From: CAUZFZ01 sp963579025 | GTDB lineage: Bacteria; Planctomycetota; Planctomycetia; Planctomycetales; Planctomycetaceae | DNA: 38,332 nucleotides | NCBI GenBank assembly: GCA_963579025.1 | Contig: CAUZFZ010000106.1 | Coordinates: forward strand, 1 to 38,332 | Direction: 5' to 3' | In this document: one piece after another, positions 26,229 to 34,062 of the stretch | How positions within the stretch are numbered: position 1 is the stretch's first letter | Layout of the letters: every line of letters begins with the position of its first letter | Notes under the pieces: generated by a model | Seen by the model: the letters and a program-made list of their open reading frames with translations, nothing else | Database searches by the model: none | Told to the model about the DNA's origin: nothing | Made by a program: the position numbers and the translations under genes

Positions 26229-27742
26229 GGACGCGCCGGCCGGCGCTTCAATCGCACATACAGGCCGGGCAGGAGCCAACCCGCGCCGATCATCAATATG
26301 CCGGGAACAACTACGCTGAGCAGGGCCATCATGGACAGCGGCCCGTTTCGGCCAAAGTGCATCATATCGTAGAGCCGCACAGGCAGTGGAACGACGCCCA
26401 TCGAACTGCCGAAGATGGAAACCGTCGGCGGGCAGAGAAAAGTCGCGGCCGTCAGGTTCATCATCGCCCAGTAGAAGATGACACAGCCAGTGATGAACAG
26501 CCACCTGGCTTCCGTGGCCCACATCAGGCGCATACCCCGTGACGAACGTCGTGCGTCCGGCGCACACGAGAGCAGCTCAGCGAGGTGACCGTTCTCGGAT
26601 CGACGCCCTGTTCCGATCAGCAATTGCACGAGCACGGCTCGCGGCAGAGCGAACAGCGTCAGCGCGAACACGGCCGGGATGATCGTTGAACGCAGTGGCT
26701 GCAGCAGCGGAATCTGAATGCTCAGCAGGATCGCCAGGCAGACGACGAGTGAACCAGCCAGCCCCGGAGCCATGCACAGCCAGAACATTACTCCGCGAGC
26801 CAGTTGCCCTGAATTCGAACTGCTGCCGGGCGAATCATCCGATGAGACCGAGTGCAACAGAATGCGCGAGAATGACAGAGCCAGGATCGCACTGCCGGCA
26901 CCGAGGACAATTGCGGCAGACAGATCGAGTGCGAATGACTGAACCAGCACACGATTCTGTGTGAAAGACTCGATGCCACGCAATCCGCTGGCTGCGATCA
27001 ATCCGAGCGGCGTGACCCACAAGAGAAGAAACGCGAGTAGGGCAATCACCCCGCCGAGACTCATTGAGCCACCTGGCCGAAACTCCAGCTCCTGCGAGCG
27101 GGCCGCATCCAAGCTGCCGACACGCAGGCAGAAGTGGATCAACGGAACCAGCACGAGAAACTCGATCGCAACCGGCACCAGCATGCGGCAGAACGTCGCA
27201 CCGGGCTGCAGGCCGACCGTTTGTGAATCGAACAGATGGACGGTCCACGCCGGAATCTGCATGAGTGACGCGATCTCGAATTCCTGGAAGACAAGCAGAA
27301 ACACGACTCCGGCAACCGGCAGCTCTCGCAGGAATTCGCCCCGTAACCGGATCCCCAGAGCACGCCGCCTGCTGCGACGCGGTCCCAGCAGGCGATCCGT
27401 GTGGGATGCCATCGCCGAGACAGGCGGCGGTGGCGAACAGACTCGGGCGATGACACCGGCCGGTAGGAACTTCAGCAGAATCAGGCCGAAGTAAAGCCAG
27501 TGATTGATGACCGGGTGATGGAGTTGAGTCAGGGCGAAGCTGGACCAGCCGTATCCGACAAGAAGTTCCGGCGCGAGCAGCGGAGACAGAACAAGAATGG
27601 CGAGTGGGATTTTCCAGCGGCCCGAAGTCGTCAGCAATCGCGACAGGCTGCGGGAAAATGGCACAGCCAACAGTGCCGCAACCGTAGCGCGGATCAGTGA
27701 CCAGTCGCACGCCTCATGAAAGCTCATTGCATTGCCAGCCAT
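26225..27742 (-). CDS. ABC transporter permease, 10-12 membrane segments
   Basis: A 505-residue membrane protein with about 10-12 hydrophobic segments, for example PLAILVLSPLLAPELLVG, ELPVAGVVFLLVFQE, LGGVIALLAFLLLW and LSVVVPGILMIGAGWLLPG. Two similar halves are joined by a charged middle region. This is the duplicated permease arrangement of FbpB (iron) and ThiP (thiamine) transporters; the EAA loops are not obvious. A charged loop (LLGPRRSRRRALGIRLRG) lies on the cytoplasmic side. The start at 27742 is an ATG; a TTG lies 3 bases earlier; no clear ribosome site is visible. No gene for a substrate-binding protein is adjacent. Confidence 0.8.
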   Translation of the reverse strand: MAGNAMSFHEACDWSLIRATVAALLAVPFSRSLSRLLTTSGRWKIPLAILVLSPLLAPELLVGYGWSSFALTQLHHPVINHWLYFGLILLKFLPAGVIARVCSPPPPVSAMASHTDRLLGPRRSRRRALGIRLRGEFLRELPVAGVVFLLVFQEFEIASLMQIPAWTVHLFDSQTVGLQPGATFCRMLVPVAIEFLVLVPLIHFCLRVGSLDAARSQELEFRPGGSMSLGGVIALLAFLLLWVTPLGLIAASGLRGIESFTQNRVLVQSFALDLSAAIVLGAGSAILALSFSRILLHSVSSDDSPGSSSNSGQLARGVMFWLCMAPGLAGSLVVCLAILLSIQIPLLQPLRSTIIPAVFALTLFALPRAVLVQLLIGTGRRSENGHLAELLSCAPDARRSSRGMRLMWATEARWLFITGCVIFYWAMMNLTAATFLCPPTVSIFGSSMGVVPLPVRLYDMMHFGRNGPLSMMALLSVVVPGILMIGAGWLLPGLYVRLKRRPARP

Positions 27743-27773
27743 CAAAGACTGCGCGCCGCAGGCTTAGATTTGC

Positions 27774-27854
27774 GTGAGCCGACGGCGCTAGCCGCGGGCC
27801 TTTGTTCGGGCGGGTTTTCCCCGCCAGGGCCCGACGCTAGCGCGTTCGGCTCAC
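27774..27854. repeat. Palindrome family G, copy B
   Basis: An 81-base palindrome with outer arms GTGAGCCGACGGCGCTAG and CTAGCGCGTTCGGCTCAC. The centre holds a nested hairpin GGCGGGTTTTCCCCGCC. It begins 32 bases upstream of the permease start, in the space shared with the DAHP synthase gene. The first 27 bases equal those of the reverse complement of copy A at 24344, so the two copies lie in inverted orientation around the ABC operon. Confidence 0.85.
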
Positions 27855-27886
27855 GGCAGATCGACAAATGCCAGGCGACCTGGGGG

Positions 27887-28948
27887 TTACTTACTGAGTC
27901 GGTCGTATGCGTCGCGGAGTAATGACTCCGTTTCGTCCCAGCCGATGCAACCGTCCGTGATAGAAACTCCGTACTGCAGGTCGCCCGGCGACGTCAGCTT
28001 CTGCTGGCCCGCATTCAGGTTGCTTTCCAGCATCAGTCCCATAATGCCCTTGTTGCCCGCAGCTCGCTGCCCGATCACGTCGTTCCAGCACACGTGCTGT
28101 TTCGTGAAGTCCTTATTCGAATTCGCGTGACTGCAGTCGACCATGACATGCGGAGTCAGCCCGGCCTGATCGAGTCGATCAGTTGCGCTTCGAATTGCTG
28201 CCTCGTCGTAGTTGGGACTATTGCGGCCTCCACGCAGGACGATATGGCCATACGGGTTGCCCGCGGTCTTGACGATGCTGATGTGCCCGTCTGGATCGAT
28301 TCCCAGAAAACTGTGCGGGCTGCGGGCCGAGATCATCGCGTCAATCGCGACCTGAAGCCCGCCTTCCGTGTTGTTCTTGTATCCCACGGGCATCGACAGA
28401 CCACTGGCCATCTGCCGGTGCGTCGGCGATTCGGTCGTGCGGGCACCAATGGCCGTCAGTGTGATCAGGTCGGCGATGTACTGCGGCGTAATCGGTTCCA
28501 GCAGTTCGGTCGCCGCCGGCAGTCCCAGATTCGCAACATCCAGCAGCATCTTGCGGGCACGCCGCAGCCCGGTGTTGATGTCGAACGTGTCATCCATGTG
28601 CGGATCGTTGATCAGGCCTTTCCAGCCGACCGTCGTCCGGGGCTTCTCGAAGTAGACGCGCATCACGACAAACAGTTTGTCGGCGACTTCGTTTGCCAGC
28701 TTGCTCAGCCGCTCGGCATATTCCAGAGCCGAATCCATGTTGTGGATCGAGCAGGGTCCGACCACGACCACAACACGATCGTCCAGACCGTCGAGAATCT
28801 TCACCAGTGACTGCCGCGACCGGACGACTGTCTCGGCAGCGGCGACCGTCATCGGAAACTCATCCAGAAGTCCCCGCGGAGACACCAGCGGTTCGATGCC
28901 GCGGACGTGAAGGTCCTGAGTCTGCTCGATTGTCCGGGCTGCGTTCAC
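27887..28948 (-). CDS. aroG: 3-deoxy-7-phosphoheptulonate synthase (DAHP synthase), class I
   Basis: A 353-residue enzyme condensing phosphoenolpyruvate and erythrose 4-phosphate into DAHP, the first step of the shikimate pathway. Typical class I stretches are VVVVGPCSIHNMDSALEY, MRVYFEKPRTTVGWKG, and near the C terminus VMVDCSHANSNKDF with metal-ligand residues, then GIMLE-like GIMGLMLESNL and GVSITDGCIGWDE. Length fits the AroF/G/H type. The start is GTG at 28948 (MNAARTIEQ). Which isozyme (phenylalanine-, tyrosine- or tryptophan-sensitive) cannot be told, so the symbol is nominal. It lies 163 bases downstream of rpsU on the same strand, separated by a terminator-like hairpin. Confidence 0.95.
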   Translation of the reverse strand: MNAARTIEQTQDLHVRGIEPLVSPRGLLDEFPMTVAAAETVVRSRQSLVKILDGLDDRVVVVVGPCSIHNMDSALEYAERLSKLANEVADKLFVVMRVYFEKPRTTVGWKGLINDPHMDDTFDINTGLRRARKMLLDVANLGLPAATELLEPITPQYIADLITLTAIGARTTESPTHRQMASGLSMPVGYKNNTEGGLQVAIDAMISARSPHSFLGIDPDGHISIVKTAGNPYGHIVLRGGRNSPNYDEAAIRSATDRLDQAGLTPHVMVDCSHANSNKDFTKQHVCWNDVIGQRAAGNKGIMGLMLESNLNAGQQKLTSPGDLQYGVSITDGCIGWDETESLLRDAYDRLSK

Positions 28949-29013
28949 GTGAACCTGCTCTGTCTGTGACTCGATTCGCGTCGGTGGAAGGCGTGTCCGT
29001 CAGGGCTCCACCA

Positions 29014-29041
29014 ATAAGAACGGCACCCTCGGGGGGTGCCG
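29014..29041 (-). terminator. Probable terminator of rpsU
   Basis: Reading the minus strand, a GC-rich stem CGGCACCC/GGGTGCCG (plus-strand arms about 29021-29028 and 29034-29041) is followed by TTCTTA. It lies downstream of the rpsU stop and upstream of the DAHP synthase gene. The T-tract is short, so termination may be partial. Confidence 0.55.
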
Positions 29042-29111
29042 CAGTTGACTGGCACTGGCTGCTGTCAAACTGACTGTTCTCAGTTGGCGAGTGACTCTGG
29101 TCCAGCGGCAT

Positions 29112-29300
29112 CTATCCAACGCGAGCGAGGCGTGCCCGGCGTTCAGCCCGGCGTCGTGCCCGGCGATCGCAGTCGCTTGGCTTTTCGTAGTATTCCCGGC
29201 GACGCATTTCCTTCTTGATCCCGGCGTGTTCGACCAGCTTGCGAAAACGCTTCACGGCATCCTGAATTCTCTCCCCATCTCGAAGACGCAGCTTGACCAC
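29112..29300 (-). CDS. rpsU: 30S ribosomal protein S21
   Basis: A 62-residue basic protein of the small ribosomal subunit, acting near the 3' end of 16S RNA. It has the S21 pattern GERIQDAVKRFRKLVEHAG, followed by KKEMRRREYYEKPSD and an Arg-rich tail. The GTG at 29300 is preferred as start because AGGAG lies 6 bases upstream and the protein then begins MVKLRLRDGE; a TTG one codon earlier would be only 3 bases from the site. Codons and length are ordinary. The 29301-29631 stretch upstream contains its promoter region. Confidence 0.93.
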   Translation of the reverse strand: MVKLRLRDGERIQDAVKRFRKLVEHAGIKKEMRRREYYEKPSDCDRRARRRAERRARLARVG

Positions 29301-29631
29301 CAATCGCTCCTTTAACTTTGTGTAACCATGGCTGAGGGATCTCTCCTGATACGGGTCAAGAAGAGTGACTCGGCCAGTCGACGGTCGACAGGCACGAAAA
29401 CGCGGAATCGCGAACAGTAAGACTTTCTCGTTTCGAACGCAACCGGGTACTACCTGCGAGGTTACGGGCTTATTCGCCAGGAACCGATTGTCTCAGCCTG
29501 TCACGAACGGGGGGACGTACGACGTTCCCACAAAGTCGTTTACGGTCAGCCCTGCCGTGGAGGATGAGCTTATTTGTCAACAGCGGGAACTGCGGGGGTG
29601 ATTGTTGAACGCAAGGGCGATTGCGTAACCT
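29301..29631. other. Intergenic region between rpsU and the accessory island
   Basis: It holds the rpsU ribosome site and presumably its promoter, for which I see no convincing -10 box. Nothing else is evident: no coding frame with protein character, and no strong repeat. A short imperfect GGGACGT/ACGTTCCC repeat lies near 29515. Confidence 0.4.
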
Positions 29632-29856
29632 GTGGCACCTCACGCTTCCTTCCACGAGCTATTGGCGTTGGTCGCGGATGTTGCCCTCGCTGGAAGCCCT
29701 TGGCCTGCCACACCCGCGCCAACAACGACTGCCACAAAGCCGAACGCCCAACTCCGTGTCATCCCAAAGGGCCAGTTCACCCCGATCGGCACGACCACAG
29801 AACTCGTCACCCAACCATTCAGGCTCGTGACATCGGAGGGCTCTGGAAATGCCTGA
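29632..29856 (+). CDS. Possible short or truncated gene upstream of GIY-YIG
   Basis: A 74-residue open frame starting with GTG (MAPHASFHELLALVADVALAG) and ending in LRVIPKGQFTPIGTTTELV and FRLVTSEGSGNA. Its stop overlaps the GIY-YIG start by 8 bases, the layout of coupled genes. It could be the C-terminal remnant of a longer gene: an in-frame stop lies two codons before the GTG. I do not recognise the family. It may also be spurious. Confidence 0.35.
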   Translation: MAPHASFHELLALVADVALAGSPWPATPAPTTTATKPNAQLRVIPKGQFTPIGTTTELVTQPFRLVTSEGSGNA

Positions 29857-30739
29857 CTTTCATCAGCGGCCATTTTCCATCCGCATCTTTGTTCCCGACG
29901 GCAATCCCGACGGACTGCGGCTGGTCGAGAAGTCGAACTGGCTGGGGATCGGCGTCGTCCTGAAACGGACCGGATACAAGCAGGTCGTTGGTCGGCCAGA
30001 GTTTGACCGGACCGGAATCTACGTGCTGGTCGGAGCGACGGACGACAGTGCTCTGCCCACGATCTACATCGGAGAAGGCGACCCGGTCAAAGATCGGATC
30101 AATCAGCACTACAGCAAGAAGGATTTCTGGGACTGGACTGTCTTCTTCGTGACCAAAGACAGCAGCCTCAACAAAGCCCACGTCAAACACCTTGAGTCCC
30201 GGCTGCTGGAACTCGCCAGAGCCTCAAAGCAGTGCCGACTCGACAACAGCGGATCGTCACTGCAGCCCACGCTCTCAGAAGCAGAACGGGCCGACGTCGA
30301 GAGTTTCCTGCTCGACATGCTCAACATCTTTCCCCTGCTGGGCCTGAACGTCTTCGAGAAGGCAAAGCCCCGACCGTCAGAACAGCGTGAGAATCTTCTC
30401 TACCTGCGAGCCAAAAGCGTGGAAGCCAGCGGCTACGAGGATGCCCGCGGCTTCGTCGTCCGCCAGGGGTCACAGGCCGTGACAGACGAAACCAATGCCA
30501 TCCACGGCTACATGTCGACGCTGAGGAAGGACCTGGATGATCAGGGCGTGATCGAACCTGACGGCAAGCATTACGTCTTCACTCAGGACCACGTCTTCGG
30601 GTCGCCATCGACAGCCGCAGGTGTCATCCTCGGCCGTGCCGAGAACGGTCGCACAGCGTGGAAGACCAACGACGGCACGACGCTCAAAAAACTGCAGACC
30701 GCAACGACGGGTGACAGGGAAGGTGAGGGCAACCAATGA
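29849..30739 (+). CDS. GIY-YIG nuclease-domain protein with C-terminal DUF4357
   Basis: A 296-residue protein. An N-terminal strand-rich region precedes the GIY-YIG domain: G56-I-Y58, Y73-I-G75, an Arg (R83) and a conserved glutamate in KHLESRL (E116), matching the nuclease active site. The C-terminal part (about 240-290, GVILGRAENGRTAWKTNDG) looks like DUF4357, a module often fused to GIY-YIG in restriction or defence loci. GGAGGG lies 8 bases before the ATG. The stop overlaps the next start (ATGA at 30736-30739). It is probably cytoplasmic and DNA-acting. The neighbour is a broken fic gene, so this may be the last intact member of a decaying module. Confidence 0.85.
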   Translation: MPDFHQRPFSIRIFVPDGNPDGLRLVEKSNWLGIGVVLKRTGYKQVVGRPEFDRTGIYVLVGATDDSALPTIYIGEGDPVKDRINQHYSKKDFWDWTVFFVTKDSSLNKAHVKHLESRLLELARASKQCRLDNSGSSLQPTLSEAERADVESFLLDMLNIFPLLGLNVFEKAKPRPSEQRENLLYLRAKSVEASGYEDARGFVVRQGSQAVTDETNAIHGYMSTLRKDLDDQGVIEPDGKHYVFTQDHVFGSPSTAAGVILGRAENGRTAWKTNDGTTLKKLQTATTGDREGEGNQ

Positions 30740-31069
30740 ACTTCAACAAATTCGTCGCCGGACGCTGGGTGCAGCAGTACGAGTACAAGAGCTTCCTGCC
30801 GGTTCCCGTCAACTCTGACGCTCGGGCAGCGGGCTGAGAATGCCCGAACTGTGCTCAACCATCTTTACGTCCATCCGCTGGTTACGCCGAATGGCGTTGC
30901 TTCGCTCGTGAATGTCACGCACCAGACCGCGAGTACTTTGATTCGAGATTTCGAGCGTCTCGACATCCTGAAGAAGTTTCTGAAAGTCGGCCGGCGGCAA
31001 GCATACCTGTTCGAAAGATACCTGGCTCTCTTCCTTGATCGAGATCAGCCATCTGTAAGTTCGCCTTAG
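30736..31069 (+). pseudogene. fic: fic-family gene with central deletion and frame change
   Basis: The first frame (30736-30837) begins MNFNKFVAGRWVQQ and continues YEYKSFLPVPVN, the N-terminal signature of Fic/DOC proteins, then stops. In the +1 frame from about 30812 to 31069 the sequence reads LTLGQRAENARTVLNH, VASLVNVTHQTASTLIRDFE and GRRQAYLFERYLALF. This is the C-terminal winged-helix tail typical of Fic proteins. The intervening core, including the HPFxxGNGR AMPylation motif, is missing, about 270 codons compared with the usual length. So the gene is inactive. It starts inside the stop codon of the GIY-YIG gene, showing that the two were one operon. Confidence 0.8.
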
Positions 31070-31085
31070 CCTGATTTACAGATGG
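31049..31085. repeat. Inverted repeat at the fic end
   Basis: A 10-base stem CCATCTGTAA (31049-31058) pairs with TTACAGATGG (31076-31085). The fic-frame stop codon lies in the loop. It is not followed by a T-run, so it is a weak candidate for a terminator; it could also mark a recombination or insertion point. Confidence 0.5.
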
Positions 31086-31408
31086 AAGTTGAAATGTAAA
31101 TTAAACAGTCTGTTTCTTACATGAATCCAGCGTCGTGTAAATCGCCGGCATGTTTCTTTTCGTTCGGGGAACCGCCAGGCAAAACGGGAAACTGCTGGTC
31201 GGACGGTGTCGAGAATCGGAGAAGCTGCGGCAATCGTTGTGGATCGAAAAGGCGACTCCGTAAGCTACACATCCGCTCACAACCTTCGGCGTTTGTTCGG
31301 GCTCCCGTGGTCCCGTCGGGAAAAGCCGCCAGTTCTCAAGGAACTCGTGCGGTACAGTCCAGCCCGGTGAGGCGGTAACCAACTGAACAGAAACGGGTTA
31401 CATCTCGT
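31086..31408. other. Stretch before tRNA-Leu, no recognised gene
   Basis: It begins AT-rich (AAACAGTCTGTTT near 31104) and then becomes GC-rich. Open frames exist on both strands, including a minus-strand one of 93 codons, but neither has a ribosome site or a recognisable family. It may hold decayed remains of the adjoining island and the tRNA promoter. Confidence 0.35.
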
Positions 31409-31490
31409 GCGAGAGTGGCGGAATTGGCAGACGCGCAGGATTTAGGTTCCTGTGGGGAAACCCGTGGGGGTTCGAGTCCCCCCTCTCGCA
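31409..31490 (+). tRNA. tRNA-Leu (UAG anticodon)
   Basis: An 82-nucleotide type II tRNA. The acceptor stem GCGAGAG pairs with CTCTCGC (31483-31489), with discriminator A at 31490. The anticodon stem CAGGA/TCCTG encloses TTTAGGT, giving anticodon UAG (reading CUN codons). A long variable arm (GGGGAAACCC) and a T-arm GGGGG-TTCGAGT-CCCCC follow. CCA is not encoded. It borders the GIY-YIG/fic island, and tRNA genes are common integration sites, but I found no repeat of its 3' end nearby. Confidence 0.95.
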
Positions 31491-31569
31491 TTCGGCTGGA
31501 CTAAAACGAACTGTCCGTCGGCATTGACCGGCGCGGGTTCGTCGTGACAAGAATTCGCCGCAGATCTCG

Positions 31570-32676
31570 TCAGCGAGACTGTTTGTCGCGTTCCCATGGG
31601 CTGTCGCCTGCGACTTGGTGGACATCTCCTGGCTGGCCGCTTAGCAGCGTGTCAACATCCTGACGCGCGACGGTCAGCATCCGATCAAACATCAAAGCTG
31701 CGTCCAGCGATTCGTAATTGCGAATTTTTCCGACAATGCCGTTGATCGGATTCGACTCGGCGTATTCGATGAAGCGCGGCAGGTCCGCGGTCAATTCGAC
31801 GGCCTGTTCCAATGACATCTCTCCGGCTTCGATCTCGTCTAACCGGTCCGGGAACCAGCGGCGGTCAATGAGTTCAGGGCTGGCGAATTCGACGAGTGCG
31901 GTTTCGACACCTCCGGCGTGCTGGTCGCCTCGCTCGGACGCGAACTCGATCAGTGGTTCGTGCAGCCAGCGAAAGGCCCAGCGGTTCGCTCGGCTTTGTT
32001 CCAGACCGGCCACAATAGATTGCCGGTGCACGAGCGAGCCGTGTACGTCGACGACGTAAATTGCGTCTGGCTGAAGCCACTCAAGGACGGCATTCGTGAA
32101 GCCGGTCACGTATCGCGTCAACAGTTCCGGAGTGACGTCAATGCTCAAGCCGAACGGCAGGCCCCAGGTGAGATGCCCGTACTCGACGGGCGGGCCGGCA
32201 ATAAAACCGTCGACCTCTTCTTCGAGTCGTGTGAGAACCGAGTAACTCTGGATCGTGTCCGTTGAGAGTGGTAAATGCGGACCGTGTTCCTCGACTGCGG
32301 TGTCGACACTGAAAGCAAGCACTCGCGGCCGAACAGTCTGCACGGGTGCAGGTTTGGTTACCTCCACAATATCGAGCCGCGCGGACGTCTGGCCGGCCAC
32401 TCGACCTGTGTGGAAATAGGGGAAGCATTCCCGGATCCGCTGCAACAGAGACGACTTCAGTTCGTCGTCCATCGCTTCATGAAACAACGGCGGCAGAACC
32501 AGTTCGCCGAGTTCGGCCAGCGACGTGTACTCTGAGCCAAGCGGGCAGATCGGCAGCACGAGCTGTTGCACCGACTCAATCCGCTGACGCAATTCAAACA
32601 GTGTGTACGCCGTCAGCCACGGACCCGAGTTCACGCGCTGAGGCAGATACGTCGTCAGGTTCGGCAGACAGGTCAT
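31570..32676 (-). CDS. Creatininase-family amidohydrolase
   Basis: A 368-residue protein of the creatininase family (metal-dependent amidohydrolases including creatininase and the mycofactocin peptidase MftE). Metal-binding motifs are EEHGPHLPLSTD (E130, H131, H134, D140), VVDVHGS, and GDQHAGGVETAL. The family is usually near 250 residues; here about 115 residues precede the core, with no recognised fold (contains LPPLFHEAMDDELKSS). GAGGGG is near the start at 32676. The lipoprotein gene lies 82 bases upstream on the same strand. The substrate is unknown; no mycofactocin genes are present. Confidence 0.85.
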   Translation of the reverse strand: MTCLPNLTTYLPQRVNSGPWLTAYTLFELRQRIESVQQLVLPICPLGSEYTSLAELGELVLPPLFHEAMDDELKSSLLQRIRECFPYFHTGRVAGQTSARLDIVEVTKPAPVQTVRPRVLAFSVDTAVEEHGPHLPLSTDTIQSYSVLTRLEEEVDGFIAGPPVEYGHLTWGLPFGLSIDVTPELLTRYVTGFTNAVLEWLQPDAIYVVDVHGSLVHRQSIVAGLEQSRANRWAFRWLHEPLIEFASERGDQHAGGVETALVEFASPELIDRRWFPDRLDEIEAGEMSLEQAVELTADLPRFIEYAESNPINGIVGKIRNYESLDAALMFDRMLTVARQDVDTLLSGQPGDVHQVAGDSPWERDKQSR

Positions 32677-32758
32677 CGCTGATCCCCTCGCTCAATCACG
32701 GTGCAGGCACACCGGATCGTGAGGAGGCAGGCAAAGCGTGACAAGCTTGCGGCGTCCG

Positions 32759-33091
32759 TCAGATGCCGAAGACCCAGCCGATCGGGTCAACTTCCTGGGT
32801 GCCCATCGAACCGTGTTTCAACCAGCCGAATGGATCGATCGGCTGCAACGGATTACCAGGCGGGCAGCATGTTCCACAAGGATTGCATCCAGACGGGCCG
32901 ATCACTTCCGGGGTCGACCAAATGGGCCCCACACCGCCTGGACCAGACATAATGGGATCGGGCGGCGAGAGCTTGATCTCCAGGCGTTCGTGCCCAAACT
33001 TCGGCAAATACACGGTGGGAAAGCAGCCACTCAGAAAAGTGACGCAGCTCAGTAATATCAGGCAGAAGATGAAACGTGACTCTCGGGTCAT
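32759..33091 (-). CDS. Small Cys- and Pro-rich lipoprotein
   Basis: A 110-residue predicted lipoprotein. The leader MTRESRFIFCLILLS ends in the lipobox LSGC, so the mature protein should be membrane-bound through its cysteine. The rest is rich in Gly and Pro (PPDPIMSGPGGVGPIWSTPE) with a C-rich patch CNPCGTCCPPGN and repeated aromatic motifs DPFGW and DPIGW. The start at 33091 is preferred; an in-frame ATG at 33106 would add 5 residues; neither has a good ribosome site. The function is unknown and no family is recognised. Confidence 0.7.
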   Translation of the reverse strand: MTRESRFIFCLILLSCVTFLSGCFPTVYLPKFGHERLEIKLSPPDPIMSGPGGVGPIWSTPEVIGPSGCNPCGTCCPPGNPLQPIDPFGWLKHGSMGTQEVDPIGWVFGI

Positions 33092-33106
33092 CGACGCGCA
33101 GTCCAT

Positions 33107-33420
33107 TCAGGGAACTGGCCATGCTGCGTTTATGCAGCGGCCTGCAGTCTGAATCGGTTGCAGTAGCGATCGGCTTGATGACGGACGGGTCGGTCGCAAC
33201 GGATCCGCGTCCGAACGAGAGGGATGTGTCGCATGCACGGACCGCACCTGCTGAATCGATTTGATCGGTTGCTGCGAGTGCAACGATTGTGACGACTCGG
33301 CATCATCGCCTGCGCTGTGTCGCGGATACCCAGGCAAAATGTCAGGATGTCCAGCCGTCACTCGGACGCACTCGGTGACGGTGGAGCAGGAAAAGACGAC
33401 CCCGTGAAACGGAACAACTG
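33107..33420. other. Intergenic region upstream of rdgB and the lipoprotein gene
   Basis: The region between two divergent genes, 314 bases. A hairpin CCGTCAC (33355-33361) with GTGACGG (33375-33381) sits about 40 bases before rdgB. I see no further gene or RNA. Promoters for both sides are expected but not identified. Confidence 0.4.
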
Positions 33421-34059
33421 ATGACGGACACCGCAGACAATCTTCAATTGATCGTGGGCAGTAGAAACCGGAAGAAAACGGCCGAGATCGCAGGTCTGCT
33501 GGCGCCGCACGGAATCGAAGTGGTGTCGATTGCAGATTTTCCCGACGCACCCGTTGTCGTGGAAGATGGCGAGACGTTTGCCGACAACGCCGCAAAGAAG
33601 GCGTCCGAGACAGCGAGTTTTCTCGGTCAATGGGTGTTGGCCGAAGACAGCGGCCTATGCGTTGATGCGCTGCAGGGAGCTCCGGGTGTGTATTCGGCTC
33701 GCTTCAGTGGCGAAGACACGACCGATGACGCCAACAATCGCAAGTTGATCGCGGAACTCAACGGCGTGCCCGCCGAACGTCGCGGTGCCGGGTACTCGTG
33801 TCACGTCGCCGTCGCTGACAACGAGGGGACCATTCGGCTGACTTCCTGCGGCACGTGTCGAGGACAGATCGTCGACACGGCCAGTGGCAGCAACGGGTTC
33901 GGTTATGACCCGCACTTTCTGATTCCCGAGTACCACCAGACGTTCGGCGAACTGAGTCCTCTGGTCAAACAGCAACTGAGTCATCGCGCTCGGGCATTCC
34001 AGCGACTGATTTCCCGTCTGGTGGCGCTGGTGCGTTCATTGTCGACTCGGGCAAATTGA
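33421..34059 (+). CDS. rdgB: Non-canonical purine NTP pyrophosphatase (RdgB/HAM1)
   Basis: A 212-residue house-cleaning enzyme hydrolysing XTP, dITP and ITP to the monophosphate, preventing base misincorporation. Family stretches are VGSRNRKKTAEIAGLL at the N terminus (nucleotide binding), FADNAAKKASETASF, LAEDSGLCVDALQGAPGVYSARF and the C-terminal SGSNGFGYDPHFLIPE, followed by the usual LSHRARA. Length is normal. The ATG at 33421 has no strong ribosome site (CGGAAC). Downstream, the convergent gene ends 3 bases away. Confidence 0.93.
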   Translation: MTDTADNLQLIVGSRNRKKTAEIAGLLAPHGIEVVSIADFPDAPVVVEDGETFADNAAKKASETASFLGQWVLAEDSGLCVDALQGAPGVYSARFSGEDTTDDANNRKLIAELNGVPAERRGAGYSCHVAVADNEGTIRLTSCGTCRGQIVDTASGSNGFGYDPHFLIPEYHQTFGELSPLVKQQLSHRARAFQRLISRLVALVRSLSTRAN

Positions 34060-34062
34060 ACT

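Noticed and set aside
31101..31382. Minus-strand frame of 93 codons before tRNA-Leu
   Set aside because: It is without a ribosome site or a recognisable family. Kept only as part of an unassigned stretch.
31409..31490. Attachment-site duplication from integration at tRNA-Leu
   Set aside because: I looked for a repeat of the tRNA 3' end within the island to 29301 and found none, and there is no integrase. The integration idea is left unproven.
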